The position numbers and the translations under genes are program-made. From contig NZ_JAGEMN010000009.1 in the NCBI RefSeq assembly GCF_017921835.1, positions 1-54,582 on the forward strand: 54,582 bases of DNA, read 5' to 3'. Shown here piece by piece: positions 21,652 through 31,064 of the stretch. Under the pieces are notes generated by a model that was not told the origin of the DNA, made no database searches, and was given only the letters and a program-made list of their open reading frames with translations. Numbering within the stretch: the first letter of the stretch is position 1; every line of letters starts with the position of its first letter. The DNA is from Sporosarcina sp. 6E9 (lineage in GTDB: Bacteria; Bacillota; Bacilli; Bacillales_A; Planococcaceae).

Positions 21652-24600
21652 TTGGAAGCGCTTGTTGATTTATATTTACAAAATAGCGAGATTACTAATC
21701 TTGTAGAAGAGTTGAAAAAGGGTGAAGACCGTCAACTTATCGCCGGGTTATCAGGCGGGGCTAAACCGGTCTTTTTTGAGTCGTTACAAAAAACGATTGA
21801 AAAACCGATTCTCATCATTTCACCAAACCTGTTACAAGCACAGCGTACATATGAAGATTTAGTGAAAATGCTCGGTGTTTCTTCTGTTCGCCTTTATCCG
21901 GCTGAAGAACTCGTTGCTGCTGACTTCTCTATTTCAAGTTATGAGCTACGAGCGCAACGGATTGAAACACTAGATCATATGGCGCGTGTTGGTAAAGGGA
22001 TTTATATTACGCCGATTGCAGGAATGAGAAAGCTTTTACCACGTAAAGATTCTTGGTTAGGCAATAGTTTGCTAGTAGAAGAAGGGGCTACAATTGACGT
22101 TGAAAATTGGCTAAATCAGCTCGTCTTTATGGGGTATTCACGACAACCGATGGTTACGGCACCCGGCGAGTTTGCGCTCCGCGGGGGAATTTTGGATTTA
22201 TATCCAATCCACATGGAGGATCCGGTCAGAATTGAATTATTCGATACCGAAGTCGATTCAATTCGCACATTTTCCGCAGATAATCAGCGTTCGACTGGAA
22301 AGTTAAAGGCTCTTTCAATATTGCCGGCTTCTGAGTTTGTTTGGACGGATGAGGACGTATTGATGATGGCCGAAAATCTCGAAGTAGCACTTGCGGATAG
22401 TTTGAAGAAAATGAAAGACACTGAAGCAAAAGAGCGCTTATTACAAAACATCACGGCTGACATCGCCCAAATGAGAGACGGTTCGGCACCTGAAGATATT
22501 TTGAAATACGCATCCTTTTCCAAAAACCAACCCGCAACATTGGGCGCTTACTTTCCACAAGAAGGCTTACTTGTATTTGATGAAATCGGACGAATCACAG
22601 AAGTTTTAGAAGCACTTGAAGTCGAGGAAGAGCAATGGTTTGCTTCACTTCTCGAAGAAGGTAAAATTGTCCACTCGGCAAAACTTTCTTTTTCATTTAG
22701 TGACTTGAAAAAACAACTTAACCAACAAAAACTCTATTTATCCTTATTCATTCGAACGACGCCGGGAATAGTTGTGAAGAAAACGATCACCGTTTCCTGT
22801 AAACCGATGCAACAATTTCATGGTCAAATGCATTTATTGAAAAATGAGATGGACCGTTGGCAAGAAGGGCGATATCGTGTATTTCTAATTGCTGATGGGA
22901 CCGAACGAATGCAGAAAGTGCAATCGATATTAAAAGATTACGATATGGAAGCTGATTTATCGGAAAGTTCATCCAGTAGTGGAAGGGTACAAATAATTGA
23001 TGGTGATTTATCTGCAGGATTTGAATTACCACTTCAACGAATTGCCGTCATTACAGATGCTGAATTATTTAAAGGCAAAGCTAAACGACGGGCACGCCCT
23101 CAAAAGATGTCAAATGCTGAACGGATAAAAAGTTATTCGGAAATTAAACCAGGTGACTATATTGTTCATGCACATCACGGAATTGGACGTTATAAAAAAC
23201 TTGAAACACTAGAAGTGTCTGGTATCTTTAAAGATTATCTTCATATTGAATATCGAGGGACAGATAAGTTGTTTGTTCCAACTGATCAAATTGATCTAAT
23301 CCAAAAATATATAGCTTCCGGAGAAAAAGAACCGACGTTACACAAGCTTGGCGGGGCGGCCTGGAAGCGCACGAAAAGCAAAGTGTCAGCTGCTGTTAAA
23401 GATATTGCGGATGACCTAATCAAACTTTACGCGGAACGGGAATCCGAGGAAGGTCATGCTTTTGCCAAAGACGATGATATGCTAAGATCCTTTGAAAATG
23501 CTTTCCCATACGATGAGACGGAGGATCAACTTCGTTCAATTAAAGAAATAAAAGAGGATATGGAAAGACTGCGTCCCATGGACCGGCTGCTTTGCGGTGA
23601 TGTTGGTTATGGAAAAACAGAAGTAGCAATCCGTGCTGCATTTAAAGCGGTGTTAGATGGTAAACAGGTAGCGTTCTTAGTTCCGACAACAATTCTAGCG
23701 CAGCAACATTATGAAACAATGAAGGAAAGATTTTCGGGCTTCCCGGTGGAAGTTTCCTTAATGAACCGATTCCGAACAAAAAAAGAACAAACTGCAACTT
23801 TAAAAGGGTTAAAAGCGGGTACAGTCGATATTGTTATCGGCACACATCGACTATTATCCAAGGATGTAGTTTACCGTGACTTGGGCCTACTTGTCGTTGA
23901 CGAGGAGCAAAGATTCGGTGTTACGCATAAAGAACGCTTAAAGCAGCTTAAAACGAATGTAGACGTCCTGACGCTCACGGCAACACCGATACCTCGTACA
24001 CTTCATATGTCAATGCTTGGCGTACGGGATCTATCTGTCATTGAAACACCGCCTGCAAACCGTTTTCCTGTTCAAACATATGTCATGGAACATAATTTTG
24101 CGCTTGTACGTGAAGCGATCGAACGCGAAATGGGAAGAGGCGGACAAGTATTTTACTTATATAATCGCGTAGAAGACATGACAAAAAAGGTTGAAGAAAT
24201 CAAACAACTTGTGCCTGAAGCCCGCGTAGGCTTCGCTAACGGACAGATGGGCGAAGCTGCCCTTGAATCGACAATTTTAAGCTTTCTTGAAGGTGAATAT
24301 GATGTTCTTGTCACAACGACAATCATTGAAACAGGAATTGACATACCGAATGTCAATACGTTGATCGTTCATGATGCTGACCGAATGGGTTTATCGCAGT
24401 TATACCAACTACGTGGTCGTGTTGGACGATCGAATCGTGTGGCTTATGGATATTTTCTCTATCGGCGGGACAAAGTGTTAACAGAAGTAGCGGAAAGCAG
24501 ATTGCAGGCGATTAAAGAATTTACTGAACTTGGATCCGGATTCAAAATTGCGATGCGCGATTTATCAATCCGCGGTGCTGGAAATTTACTTGGTTCCCAG

Positions 24601-25185
24601 CAACACGGCTTTATCGATTCTGTCGGCTTTGATTTATATTCACAAATGCTTCAAGAGGCAATTGAGGAGAAGCAAACAGGTATTGTGAAAGCAGATATTC
24701 CAGATGTTGAAATATCGTTGCAAATGAATGCCTATATTCCAGATGATTATATTCATGACGGTTTCCAAAAGATTCAAATGTATAAACGTGTTAAAGCTGT
24801 CGAAAGCGATGAAGATTACTCCGAGCTTGTTGATGAAATGATTGACCGGTTTGGCGACTTACCATTAGAAGTCGATATTCTTCTGCGCATTTCGCGAATA
24901 AAAGCATGGGCGAAAGCATCAGGTGTGGAATCCATTAAAAAACAACAATCAAAAATTGTAATCAAGCTAACCTCGGAAGGCACAGTCAGTACAGATGGCG
25001 CAAAATTAGTATCGGATACACTTGATTTGGGCCGCGCCATAGGATTTTCGATGGAGAACGATCAACTCCTGGTAACTGTTGACGAACGCCATACAGGTAA
25101 GCGAACCGGGTTCGATGTTCTAGAAGATTTAATGGAATTACTGGCGACTGCTAAAAAGGAAACTGCTACTTCAAAATCCGTCTAA
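21652..25185 (+). CDS. mfd: Transcription-repair coupling factor Mfd
   Basis: Large ATP-dependent translocase that removes RNA polymerase stalled at lesions and recruits UvrA. Order of parts: UvrB-like N-terminal region (residues about 1-350); an RNA-polymerase-interacting domain starting near 490 ([14 protein letters not shown]); motor domains with Walker [10 protein letters not shown] near 650, DEEQ box VVDEEQRFG near 748, and [10 protein letters not shown]; and the C-terminal helicase half with QLRGRVGRS near 925 and a TRCF D7 domain. TTG 21652 is favoured over GTG 21643: AGG lies 8 bases upstream and the length becomes 1177 residues, as in B. subtilis. Confidence 0.97.
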   Translation: MEALVDLYLQNSEITNLVEELKKGEDRQLIAGLSGGAKPVFFESLQKTIEKPILIISPNLLQAQRTYEDLVKMLGVSSVRLYPAEELVAADFSISSYELRAQRIETLDHMARVGKGIYITPIAGMRKLLPRKDSWLGNSLLVEEGATIDVENWLNQLVFMGYSRQPMVTAPGEFALRGGILDLYPIHMEDPVRIELFDTEVDSIRTFSADNQRSTGKLKALSILPASEFVWTDEDVLMMAENLEVALADSLKKMKDTEAKERLLQNITADIAQMRDGSAPEDILKYASFSKNQPATLGAYFPQEGLLVFDEIGRITEVLEALEVEEEQWFASLLEEGKIVHSAKLSFSFSDLKKQLNQQKLYLSLFIRTTPGIVVKKTITVSCKPMQQFHGQMHLLKNEMDRWQEGRYRVFLIADGTERMQKVQSILKDYDMEADLSESSSSSGRVQIIDGDLSAGFELPLQRIAVITDAELFKGKAKRRARPQKMSNAERIKSYSEIKPGDYIVHAHHGIGRYKKLETLEVSGIFKDYLHIEYRGTDKLFVPTDQIDLIQKYIASGEKEPTLHKLGGAAWKRTKSKVSAAVKDIADDLIKLYAERESEEGHAFAKDDDMLRSFENAFPYDETEDQLRSIKEIKEDMERLRPMDRLLCGDVGYGKTEVAIRAAFKAVLDGKQVAFLVPTTILAQQHYETMKERFSGFPVEVSLMNRFRTKKEQTATLKGLKAGTVDIVIGTHRLLSKDVVYRDLGLLVVDEEQRFGVTHKERLKQLKTNVDVLTLTATPIPRTLHMSMLGVRDLSVIETPPANRFPVQTYVMEHNFALVREAIEREMGRGGQVFYLYNRVEDMTKKVEEIKQLVPEARVGFANGQMGEAALESTILSFLEGEYDVLVTTTIIETGIDIPNVNTLIVHDADRMGLSQLYQLRGRVGRSNRVAYGYFLYRRDKVLTEVAESRLQAIKEFTELGSGFKIAMRDLSIRGAGNLLGSQQHGFIDSVGFDLYSQMLQEAIEEKQTGIVKADIPDVEISLQMNAYIPDDYIHDGFQKIQMYKRVKAVESDEDYSELVDEMIDRFGDLPLEVDILLRISRIKAWAKASGVESIKKQQSKIVIKLTSEGTVSTDGAKLVSDTLDLGRAIGFSMENDQLLVTVDERHTGKRTGFDVLEDLMELLATAKKETATSKSV

Positions 25186-25195
25186 AGGAAATGTT

Positions 25196-25225
25196 GCATA
25201 TTTTGTCCAAATTTGATGCATACTA
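25196..25225 (+). promoter_or_regulatory. Sigma-G promoter of spoVT
   Basis: GCATA (25196-25200) and CATACTA (25219-25225), 18 bases apart, fit the sigma-G consensus GHATR / CATnnTA without mismatch. spoVT is a known forespore gene. Confidence 0.85.
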
Positions 25226-25274
25226 ATATCGTAATAATGAGAAGTGTCAATTTTGTGGAAAGCGAGGCATCATG

Positions 25275-25811
25275 ATGAAAGCAACCGGCATCGTTCGAAG
25301 AATTGATGATTTAGGAAGAGTAGTTATTCCAAAGGAAATCCGAAGAACGCTTCGAATTCGGGAAGGAGATCCGCTGGAAATATTTACAGATCGAGATGGA
25401 GAAGTGATTTTGAAAAAGTACTCCCCGATATCTGAGTTGGGGCAGTTTGCCAAAGAGTATGCGGAGACGCTTTATGAAACACTTGGAACACCGGCACTTA
25501 TTAGCGACCGCGACGAAATGATTGCGGTATCTGGCCTATCGAAAAAGGATTACCTAAACCGGCAATTATCGCCTAGTGCAGAAGAGATTATTGCCAATCG
25601 AAAAATAGTAACAGAAAAACTTGAAAAATCTGTTGAGTGGGTACCTGGTCAAATTGAGCAGATAAAGTCTTACTGCATAGCGCCAATTATCTCGGGCGGA
25701 GATATGATTGGAGCAGTTTATTTACTATCCAAAGTTCACTTTATCGGGGAACCTGAACAAAAGGCAGCAGAAACAGCCGCCCATTTTTTAGCAAAACAAA
25801 TGGAACAATAA
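25275..25811 (+). CDS. spoVT: Stage V sporulation regulator SpoVT
   Basis: Forespore transcription factor that adjusts sigma-G-dependent genes and spore properties. N-terminal AbrB-type swapped-hairpin domain (MKATGIVRRIDDLGRVVIP, closely like AbrB at 7597) followed by a GAF-like domain (about residues 56-178). ATG 25275 is chosen over the adjacent ATG 25272 by distance from GCGAGG and gives 178 residues, the B. subtilis length. It ends in a terminator shared with the convergent fhuF-like gene. From here the conserved Bacillus order is broken by the iron island. Confidence 0.97.
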   Translation: MKATGIVRRIDDLGRVVIPKEIRRTLRIREGDPLEIFTDRDGEVILKKYSPISELGQFAKEYAETLYETLGTPALISDRDEMIAVSGLSKKDYLNRQLSPSAEEIIANRKIVTEKLEKSVEWVPGQIEQIKSYCIAPIISGGDMIGAVYLLSKVHFIGEPEQKAAETAAHFLAKQMEQ

Positions 25812-25859
25812 AAAACAGCCGACAAGAACCTAGAAGTAATGGTTCATGCCGGCTGTTTT
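25812..25859. terminator. Bidirectional terminator between spoVT and fhuF
   Basis: AAAACAGCCG (25812-25821) pairs with CGGCTGTTTT (25850-25859), with an inner GAACC/GGTTC stem. T-tracts occur on both strands. Confidence 0.87.
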
Positions 25860-26547
25860 ATTTTACTAATGGACAGTAAGGACATTGTTCAGTATTTGGT
25901 AATTCTTTATATAAGCAACAAGTCGTCCGTTTATAGTTGGCCATGGCGTCTAGCGCTTCTTGACTTTTTATAAATTGCTTAAACGGAGATCGACGCATAG
26001 CGGGCTTCCATGTTTCATCCGCCAATAATACAGCTAAGTCATACTGGGCTGACGGCGAATTTTCCTTCAGTAGCATCGAATACATCCATAAGACATAGCC
26101 CCATATATTTTCCCATAGTATCAACTTTGAAATCTTCGCGTGCTTACTAAAATAGGTAACGACGGGATGGCCGTACTTTTCTAAAATGAAGCGTATATCC
26201 GATCCTTGATTTTGCACGATTCTAAATCCATCGGATGGAATTGAAAATAATATCGTATCATTATTCGTGAATAATGAAATACCTTCCAATTCACCAGTCC
26301 AAATCAGATTATGTTCGCTCATTACATGCAGTTGAGCAGCGATGAAGAAACCATACCTTCTCAAATAAATAGATGCGGCCACTGCATTTGTAGGAGCTTC
26401 AGTTATGCCGTGGATTATCTCAAACAGTAACCGGCTCCCCGAATCGGATAACACATCAACAGCCGATGAAAATTTGTCTTCTTGTGCGTCTACATAGACA
26501 TTGAACCGTTCAAGGTCATTTAGTTGTTTCACAGTTAACTTAAGCAC
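25858..26547 (-). CDS. fhuF: FhuF-like ferric-siderophore reductase
   Basis: A 229-residue protein of the FhuF/siderophore ferric reductase family. Its C-terminus holds the [2Fe-2S] signature C-C-x10-C-x2-C (TTCCLYKELPNTEQCPYC), the same spacing as E. coli FhuF. The N-terminal part matches the family only in general pattern. By family, it reduces Fe(III) held by hydroxamate siderophores in the cytosol so that iron is released. It overlaps the upstream fhuC-like gene by 8 bases, so the two are translated together, and the fused FhuB and FhuD genes lie across the Fur-controlled divergent region. The exact siderophore is unknown. Confidence 0.85.
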   Translation of the reverse strand: MLKLTVKQLNDLERFNVYVDAQEDKFSSAVDVLSDSGSRLLFEIIHGITEAPTNAVAASIYLRRYGFFIAAQLHVMSEHNLIWTGELEGISLFTNNDTILFSIPSDGFRIVQNQGSDIRFILEKYGHPVVTYFSKHAKISKLILWENIWGYVLWMYSMLLKENSPSAQYDLAVLLADETWKPAMRRSPFKQFIKSQEALDAMANYKRTTCCLYKELPNTEQCPYCPLVK

Positions 26548-27364
26548 CTGTATTCTTCCTCAGCTCGGGTATGATGCATCGACCGCGACCATAAGGAACG
26601 CAGTGCGGTGTACCGAAGAGTGGGTCAGTCGAAACTTGGCACTCCATCCCGAAGACAGCACGCACTAAATCACAATTAATAATGTCTTCGGGTTTTCCTT
26701 GTGCGTACACACCGCCATCTTTTATGGCAACGATATTATGCGCATATCGAGACGCTAAATTTAAATCGTGCAATACCATGACAATTGTTCGGTTCTTTTG
26801 TTCGTTTAACTCAAACAGCAAATCTAAGATTTCTATTTGGTGAGTCATGTCTAGATAAGTTGTTGGTTCATCAAGCAAGATGACGTCGGTATCTTGAGCA
26901 AGTGTCATCGCAATCCATGCGCGCTGACGTTGGCCGCCCGATAACGTGTCAAGTGCTTGTTCGCGGAGCTCACTAATGCGCGTCGCGGCCATAGCGGCTT
27001 CGGTTTTTTTCGTATCTTCTTCTGTCCATCTTGTAAGCCATGATTGGTGTGGATAACGTCCTTGTTTCACAAGGTCATGGACAGTAAGCCCTTCTGGTGA
27101 CACCGGACCCTGCGGAAGAATCCCCATCTTTTTTGCGACATTACGAGAGGACATCGAGTGTATATCCTTCCCTTCAAGTAAAACAGAGCCATCTACAGGT
27201 TTCAAAAGTCGGGCGATTGAACGGAGCAGTGTCGATTTACCGCACCCATTACTACCGACGAAGACAGTAATTTCGCCCTGCGGAATCGACAAATTCAAAT
27301 TTTCGAAGAGCAGATGATCTTGATAACCGATTGATAGATTATCAGTTTTTATTGAAGTGTGCAT
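26540..27364 (-). CDS. fhuC: FhuC-like iron-siderophore ABC transporter ATPase
   Basis: Cytosolic ATPase of an iron-complex importer, 274 residues. Walker A is GSNGCGKST near residue 38, the signature LSGGQRQRAW near 142, Walker B VILLDEPTTYLD near 162, and the switch His in VLHDLNLASRY near 197. Sequence features are those of the FepC/FhuC group. GGAGG lies 7 bases before the ATG. It is transcribed away from fhuD and fhuB with Fur boxes between, and should energise the fused FhuB permease. The C-terminus carries two extra Cys (GRGRCIIP), of unknown meaning. Confidence 0.93.
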   Translation of the reverse strand: MHTSIKTDNLSIGYQDHLLFENLNLSIPQGEITVFVGSNGCGKSTLLRSIARLLKPVDGSVLLEGKDIHSMSSRNVAKKMGILPQGPVSPEGLTVHDLVKQGRYPHQSWLTRWTEEDTKKTEAAMAATRISELREQALDTLSGGQRQRAWIAMTLAQDTDVILLDEPTTYLDMTHQIEILDLLFELNEQKNRTIVMVLHDLNLASRYAHNIVAIKDGGVYAQGKPEDIINCDLVRAVFGMECQVSTDPLFGTPHCVPYGRGRCIIPELRKNTGA

Positions 27365-27444
27365 AGGAATGCCTCCATATCTATAGTGAATCTAAACGAA
27401 TTTTATACTCAATTAATAATAAGCATATCATATTCTCACTCAAT

Positions 27445-27465
27445 TGAGAATGATAATCATTATTT
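27445..27465. promoter_or_regulatory. Overlapping Fur boxes (fhuC side)
   Basis: TGAGAATGATAATCA (27445-27459) and TGATAATCATTATTT (27451-27465) each match the 15-base Fur box TGATAATnATTATCA at 13 positions. A further inverted repeat, ATTCTCA-6-TGAGAAT, adjoins them at 27432-27451. They probably control the minus-strand fhuC-fhuF pair. Confidence 0.85.
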
Positions 27466-27512
27466 TTGAATTAACCTTTACAAAGCTACCCAGAAAAGTT
27501 TACACTACTAAT

Positions 27513-27527
27513 TGATAATGATTATCA
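27513..27527. promoter_or_regulatory. Perfect Fur box (fhuD side)
   Basis: TGATAATGATTATCA matches the 7-1-7 Fur consensus at all positions, 28 bases before the fhuD start. It should repress fhuD-fhuB when iron is plentiful. Confidence 0.93.
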
Positions 27528-27554
27528 CCTATATTAACTAGAGGAGTGTTTGAT

Positions 27555-28541
27555 ATGAAGCCGACATTGAAATCTTTATTTATCTTAGCGCTAGCAGCAG
27601 TGCTTTTAGTCGCTTGTTCTTCAAATAAAGAAGAGAGTAAAACATCAACGAATCTGAATGCAGAAGAAAGTGTAACAATCACGGATATTAACGGTGAAGT
27701 GACGCTTGATAAACCTGCAATAAAAGTTGTTGCGCTTGAATGGACATATGTTGAAGATTTATTGGCGGTTGGTATTCAACCTGTCGGGGTTGCAGACATC
27801 GAGGAGTATCACAACTGGGTGAATATCGATGCCAAACTAAACGATGATGTAACAGATGTCGGGGGACGTCAAGAGCCGAACTTGGAAGCGATTGCCGCGC
27901 TTGAACCAGATTTGATAATCGGCGTAAAATTCCGTCATGAAGGCATGCTTAAAGAGTTAGAAGGAATCGCACCGACAGTTATTTTCAATCCATATCCAGA
28001 GGATGAAAGTGTTGACCATTACCAAGAGATGATTGATACATTTAATGAAATTGCAAAAGCGGTAGGTAAAACGGATGAAGCCAATAAAGTACTCGCTGAC
28101 CTTAACGCAAAATATGAAGAAGCAAAAGAGAAAATCGAAAACACAGATTTGAAAACGAAAGATATTGTATTGACGAATGCATATACCGGTCCTCAGGCAC
28201 CAGAAATTTGCGTGTTGACACCGAACTCAATGGCTTCGCAAATCGTTGAAAAAATCGGCTTGAAAAACGTCCATGTACCCGATCAATATGAAATGTTCGG
28301 ATCCAGCACGTTTAATGTTGAAGGATTAACAAAATACGAAGATGCGAACTATTTATACACTGTTCAAGACGAAGATAATATTTATGAAAACCAACTAAAA
28401 GAGAATGCCGTTTGGAAAAACTTGAATTTCGTAAAAGAAGATCGCTTATTTAATCTCGGTGGAGATACTTGGCTATACGGCGGGCCTCTTTCAGCTGAAA
28501 CATTATTGAATAAAATTGTGGATGCAATGGTAACAAAATAA
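27555..28541 (+). CDS. fhuD: FhuD-like siderophore-binding lipoprotein
   Basis: Surface-anchored substrate-binding protein of 328 residues. A lipoprotein signal peptide ends in LLVAC (Cys at about residue 21) followed by a Ser/Lys/Glu linker. The mature part has the two-lobed PBP fold of iron-siderophore binders. Blocks shared with E. coli FhuD are visible: VVALEWTYVEDLLAVGI, GVAD, DVGGRQEPNLE, MFGSSTFNVEGL and WLYGGPLSAETLL. This favours hydroxamate siderophores, but family members also bind citrate or catechols, so the substrate is inference. ATG 27555 follows GAGGAG at 8 bases. The stop overlaps the fhuB start by one base (TAATG). Confidence 0.88.
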   Translation: MKPTLKSLFILALAAVLLVACSSNKEESKTSTNLNAEESVTITDINGEVTLDKPAIKVVALEWTYVEDLLAVGIQPVGVADIEEYHNWVNIDAKLNDDVTDVGGRQEPNLEAIAALEPDLIIGVKFRHEGMLKELEGIAPTVIFNPYPEDESVDHYQEMIDTFNEIAKAVGKTDEANKVLADLNAKYEEAKEKIENTDLKTKDIVLTNAYTGPQAPEICVLTPNSMASQIVEKIGLKNVHVPDQYEMFGSSTFNVEGLTKYEDANYLYTVQDEDNIYENQLKENAVWKNLNFVKEDRLFNLGGDTWLYGGPLSAETLLNKIVDAMVTK

Positions 28542-30505
28542 TGGTCAAAACAGCAGGAGGAAAAAGATCCTTTTATATTATGGTTGTCGGTTTTTTTCTG
28601 TTGACCCTGCTTTCATTTATTCACTTAACGCAAGGGCAAGCAGATTACACGGTTTCGCAATTGGTTAAAGAAGTATGGATAGAAGGGCGCGTGCAAGACA
28701 TAGTCCTTTCTTTACGCCTCCCGCGCTTAGTCATTGGGATATTGGCGGGCGGCGCTCTAGCGGTCGCGGGTGCCGTCTTACAGACGTTGACGAATAATCC
28801 GTTAGCATCCGCTAGTACGCTTGGCATAAATGCGGGCGCGTATTTCTTCGTGGTAATTTCTATGATCTTTTTTCCCACAGTTCTTGGGAATTTTCCGTTC
28901 ATTGTCGCATTAGCGGGTGCTGTATTATCCTCAGTTCTTGTTGTGCTACTCGCAGGAAAACAGATGGAACCGGTACGCGTAGCACTGACGGGAATGATTA
29001 TTTCGTTATTGTTTGCATCATTAACCGGATCGTTGCAATTATTATTTGAGAACCAAACAAACGGATTATTTTTATGGGGCTCGGGGACGCTTGTCCAGTT
29101 GAATTGGGACGGCGTGTCATTTGCGGGACCGATTATCGGGATATTTTTCATCATAGCGTTAATTTTATCCAAACCTATGGACACGTTATCGCTAGGTGAG
29201 GATATCGCATCGTCACTCGGTCAAAATGTCCGCTTCGTTAAGTTGTTGGCATGGGCTGTCGCAATTGTCCTTGCAGCTGCAACGGTAAGTGTTGTCGGTC
29301 CAATTGGTTTTGTTGGTTTAATGGCACCTCATATCGTTCGGATGCTTGGCGTTCGCGGCCACTTTCAAATTTTCCTGCAATCATTTTTGTGGGGAAGTGT
29401 CATGTTGATTGGGGCGGAGGTGTTAGGACGCTTAATTCAACCCGGGCAAGAAGTTCCGGTCGGAGCGATGACTGCTTTGATTGGCGGACCTTGGTTATTG
29501 TACTTGGCGTGGAAAACTGCGAAAACGCATAGCCGGGGGGATCGTCAAATGGGCGGAACGCTAAAGCCCGTGAGACTTCCTATTGTTGTAACTGTTGTTG
29601 TTGTACTTCTTATTGTTGTGATGTCATTCGCTTTATCATTTAACGGTGCCGCTTGGACATTTGAATGGTTGAAACCTGTCATTTGGAATTATCGGGTTCC
29701 GCGAGTGTTAACGGCGTTTATCATTGGCGTTATGCTTGCAGTTGCAGGTGTTTTATTGCAAGGGGTCTTACGGAATCCGTTGGCAGATGCCAGTATCTTA
29801 GGGGTGACATCGATGGGCGGCGCGGGCGCAATGATGCTTCTTGTGTTATTTCCTGCACTTCCGGTTCAATACATGCCACTTGGCGCAGTCCTCGGTGCGA
29901 CCATAGCTTTAGGGATCATTTTGGGGACTTCTTGGAAGAATAATTTTCAACCGATGCTCGTTGCATTAATGGGGATTGCAATTTCTGCATTCGGATCGGC
30001 TGCGACACAAGTGTTTGTCGTGAAAGCAAAACTTGCTGTTGCGGCTGCACTCGTTTGGCTATCAGGAAGCACCTATGCAAAAGGTTGGGACGATGTTCAA
30101 CTCGCAGTATTGTTATTTACATTGTTCATAGGACCTGCAATTTATTTGACGCGTAGCTTAGACACATTGACTTTTGGGGATGATGTCGCATCAGGACTGG
30201 GATTATCCGTAAAAACAACCCGTGTTTGGGCGTTGGTTATTGGCGTTGCAATAAGTACAGCGGCCGTTTCTATTGTAGGAACTATTGGTTTTGTGGGGCT
30301 TGTTGCACCGCATATCGCACGTCGACTAGTTGGATTTCGTCATCTGCCACTTATAATTGTTTCTGGATTATTAGGGGGATTGCTGCTCGTTACTGCAGAT
30401 TTCGTCGGGCGAATTGTTATTGCGCCGAAAGATATTCCGAGTGGTTTGATTGTTGCGCTAATCGGTACGCCGTACTTGCTTTATTTGCTCCGTAAAATGA
30501 AATGA
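28541..30505 (+). CDS. fhuB: Fused FhuB-type siderophore ABC permease (two FecCD domains in one chain)
   Basis: Inner-membrane channel of 654 residues made of two head-to-tail FecCD permease domains. The coupling motif that touches the ATPase appears twice, as GPIGFVGLMAPHIVR near residue 253 and GTIGFVGLVAPHIAR near residue 580. LAVAGAVLQTLTNNPLA and LAVAGVLLQGVLRNPLA are also paired. About 20 hydrophobic segments are expected, ten per half. A hydrophilic linker (HSRGDRQMGG) joins the halves. The length and plan are those of E. coli FhuB (660); Bacillus usually has two separate permease genes. The start overlaps the fhuD stop, which implies coupling, since no strong ribosome site is seen. 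A strong terminator follows. Confidence 0.92.
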   Translation: MVKTAGGKRSFYIMVVGFFLLTLLSFIHLTQGQADYTVSQLVKEVWIEGRVQDIVLSLRLPRLVIGILAGGALAVAGAVLQTLTNNPLASASTLGINAGAYFFVVISMIFFPTVLGNFPFIVALAGAVLSSVLVVLLAGKQMEPVRVALTGMIISLLFASLTGSLQLLFENQTNGLFLWGSGTLVQLNWDGVSFAGPIIGIFFIIALILSKPMDTLSLGEDIASSLGQNVRFVKLLAWAVAIVLAAATVSVVGPIGFVGLMAPHIVRMLGVRGHFQIFLQSFLWGSVMLIGAEVLGRLIQPGQEVPVGAMTALIGGPWLLYLAWKTAKTHSRGDRQMGGTLKPVRLPIVVTVVVVLLIVVMSFALSFNGAAWTFEWLKPVIWNYRVPRVLTAFIIGVMLAVAGVLLQGVLRNPLADASILGVTSMGGAGAMMLLVLFPALPVQYMPLGAVLGATIALGIILGTSWKNNFQPMLVALMGIAISAFGSAATQVFVVKAKLAVAAALVWLSGSTYAKGWDDVQLAVLLFTLFIGPAIYLTRSLDTLTFGDDVASGLGLSVKTTRVWALVIGVAISTAAVSIVGTIGFVGLVAPHIARRLVGFRHLPLIIVSGLLGGLLLVTADFVGRIVIAPKDIPSGLIVALIGTPYLLYLLRKMK

Positions 30506-30539
30506 AAAGAGAGCTGCATAATTATATGCGCTCTCTTTT
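30505..30539 (+). terminator. Terminator after fhuB
   Basis: AAAAGAGAGC (30505-30514) pairs perfectly with GCTCTCTTTT (30530-30539), with an inner GCATA/TATGC stem. It overlaps the fhuB stop and works on both strands. Confidence 0.88.
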
Positions 30540-30559
30540 CATTTGTATAAAATTCGTGC

Positions 30560-30715
30560 TTACATCGCTGTTAATCCCTGGTACCTATTTAACAAAGTAT
30601 CCAACTCTTGGCTGCATCTGATGACGCTAGGATGAGTAAAGCCAAGATTTTCTGCTTTCATATACATATCTCTTTGTTTCAATTTAATTCTGCCTAAAAG
30701 TATTTTTTTTCTCAT
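30560..30715 (-). CDS. Spo0E-family Spo0A~P phosphatase-like peptide
   Basis: A 51-residue protein of the Spo0E/YisI/YnzD type. The family signature is the SQELD motif followed by a hydrophobic helix end and Y (SQELDTLLNRYQ), preceded by a helix ending GFTHPSVIRC. Family members dephosphorylate Spo0A~P and delay sporulation. The start at 30715 is inferred from GAGGAG and GGAGG upstream; ATGs at 30733 and 30748 are alternatives, so the N-terminus is uncertain. It faces away from yabM and lies just beyond the iron island. Which Spo0E paralogue it equals cannot be told. Confidence 0.8.
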   Translation of the reverse strand: MRKKILLGRIKLKQRDMYMKAENLGFTHPSVIRCSQELDTLLNRYQGLTAM

Positions 30716-30773
30716 AGCTCCTCTTTCCTCCATATAATTATTATGCATTTCTCATTAAATTAATAGTAGTTTT

Positions 30774-30825
30774 TTGACACACACAATTTCCATCATATAA
30801 TAGCTTTATTGAAAAAAATGTCGAA
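30774..30825 (+). promoter_or_regulatory. Sigma-A promoter with a downstream Spo0A box, in the 30716-31064 gap
   Basis: TTGACA (30774-30779), 16 bases, TATAAT (30796-30801): both hexamers perfect. A TGTCGAA Spo0A box (30819-30825) lies about 12 bases after the expected start of transcription, a place that suits repression. The transcript would run through a leader of about 255 bases into yabM. The rest of the gap holds a small perfect hairpin (GTGAAAT-CTTT-ATTTCAC, 30970-30987), a weak second TATAAT near 30882, and no ORF of note. Confidence 0.6.
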
Positions 30826-31064
30826 GCATGTACAAAATATAAATTGTAACAAATTTGTCATAATTGTTAGGAGTAAAGGTATAATTTAAAGTGAAAACCG
30901 AGTGAAAATCGAACTAATAATGATTTTCCCGTTTCCTAAAAATATAAACCTATAAAATTATATAATTTCGTGAAATCTTTATTTCACCTCTTCGCTTTAG
31001 GAATTTCTCTCCAATTTCGGATGATGATATACTATATGCATTACATAGGAAAGAGGCGCGATGC

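Noticed and set aside
28645..29184. Antisense ORF of 179 codons in fhuB
   Set aside because: Mirror of hydrophobic permease codons; no start signals and no recognisable domain.
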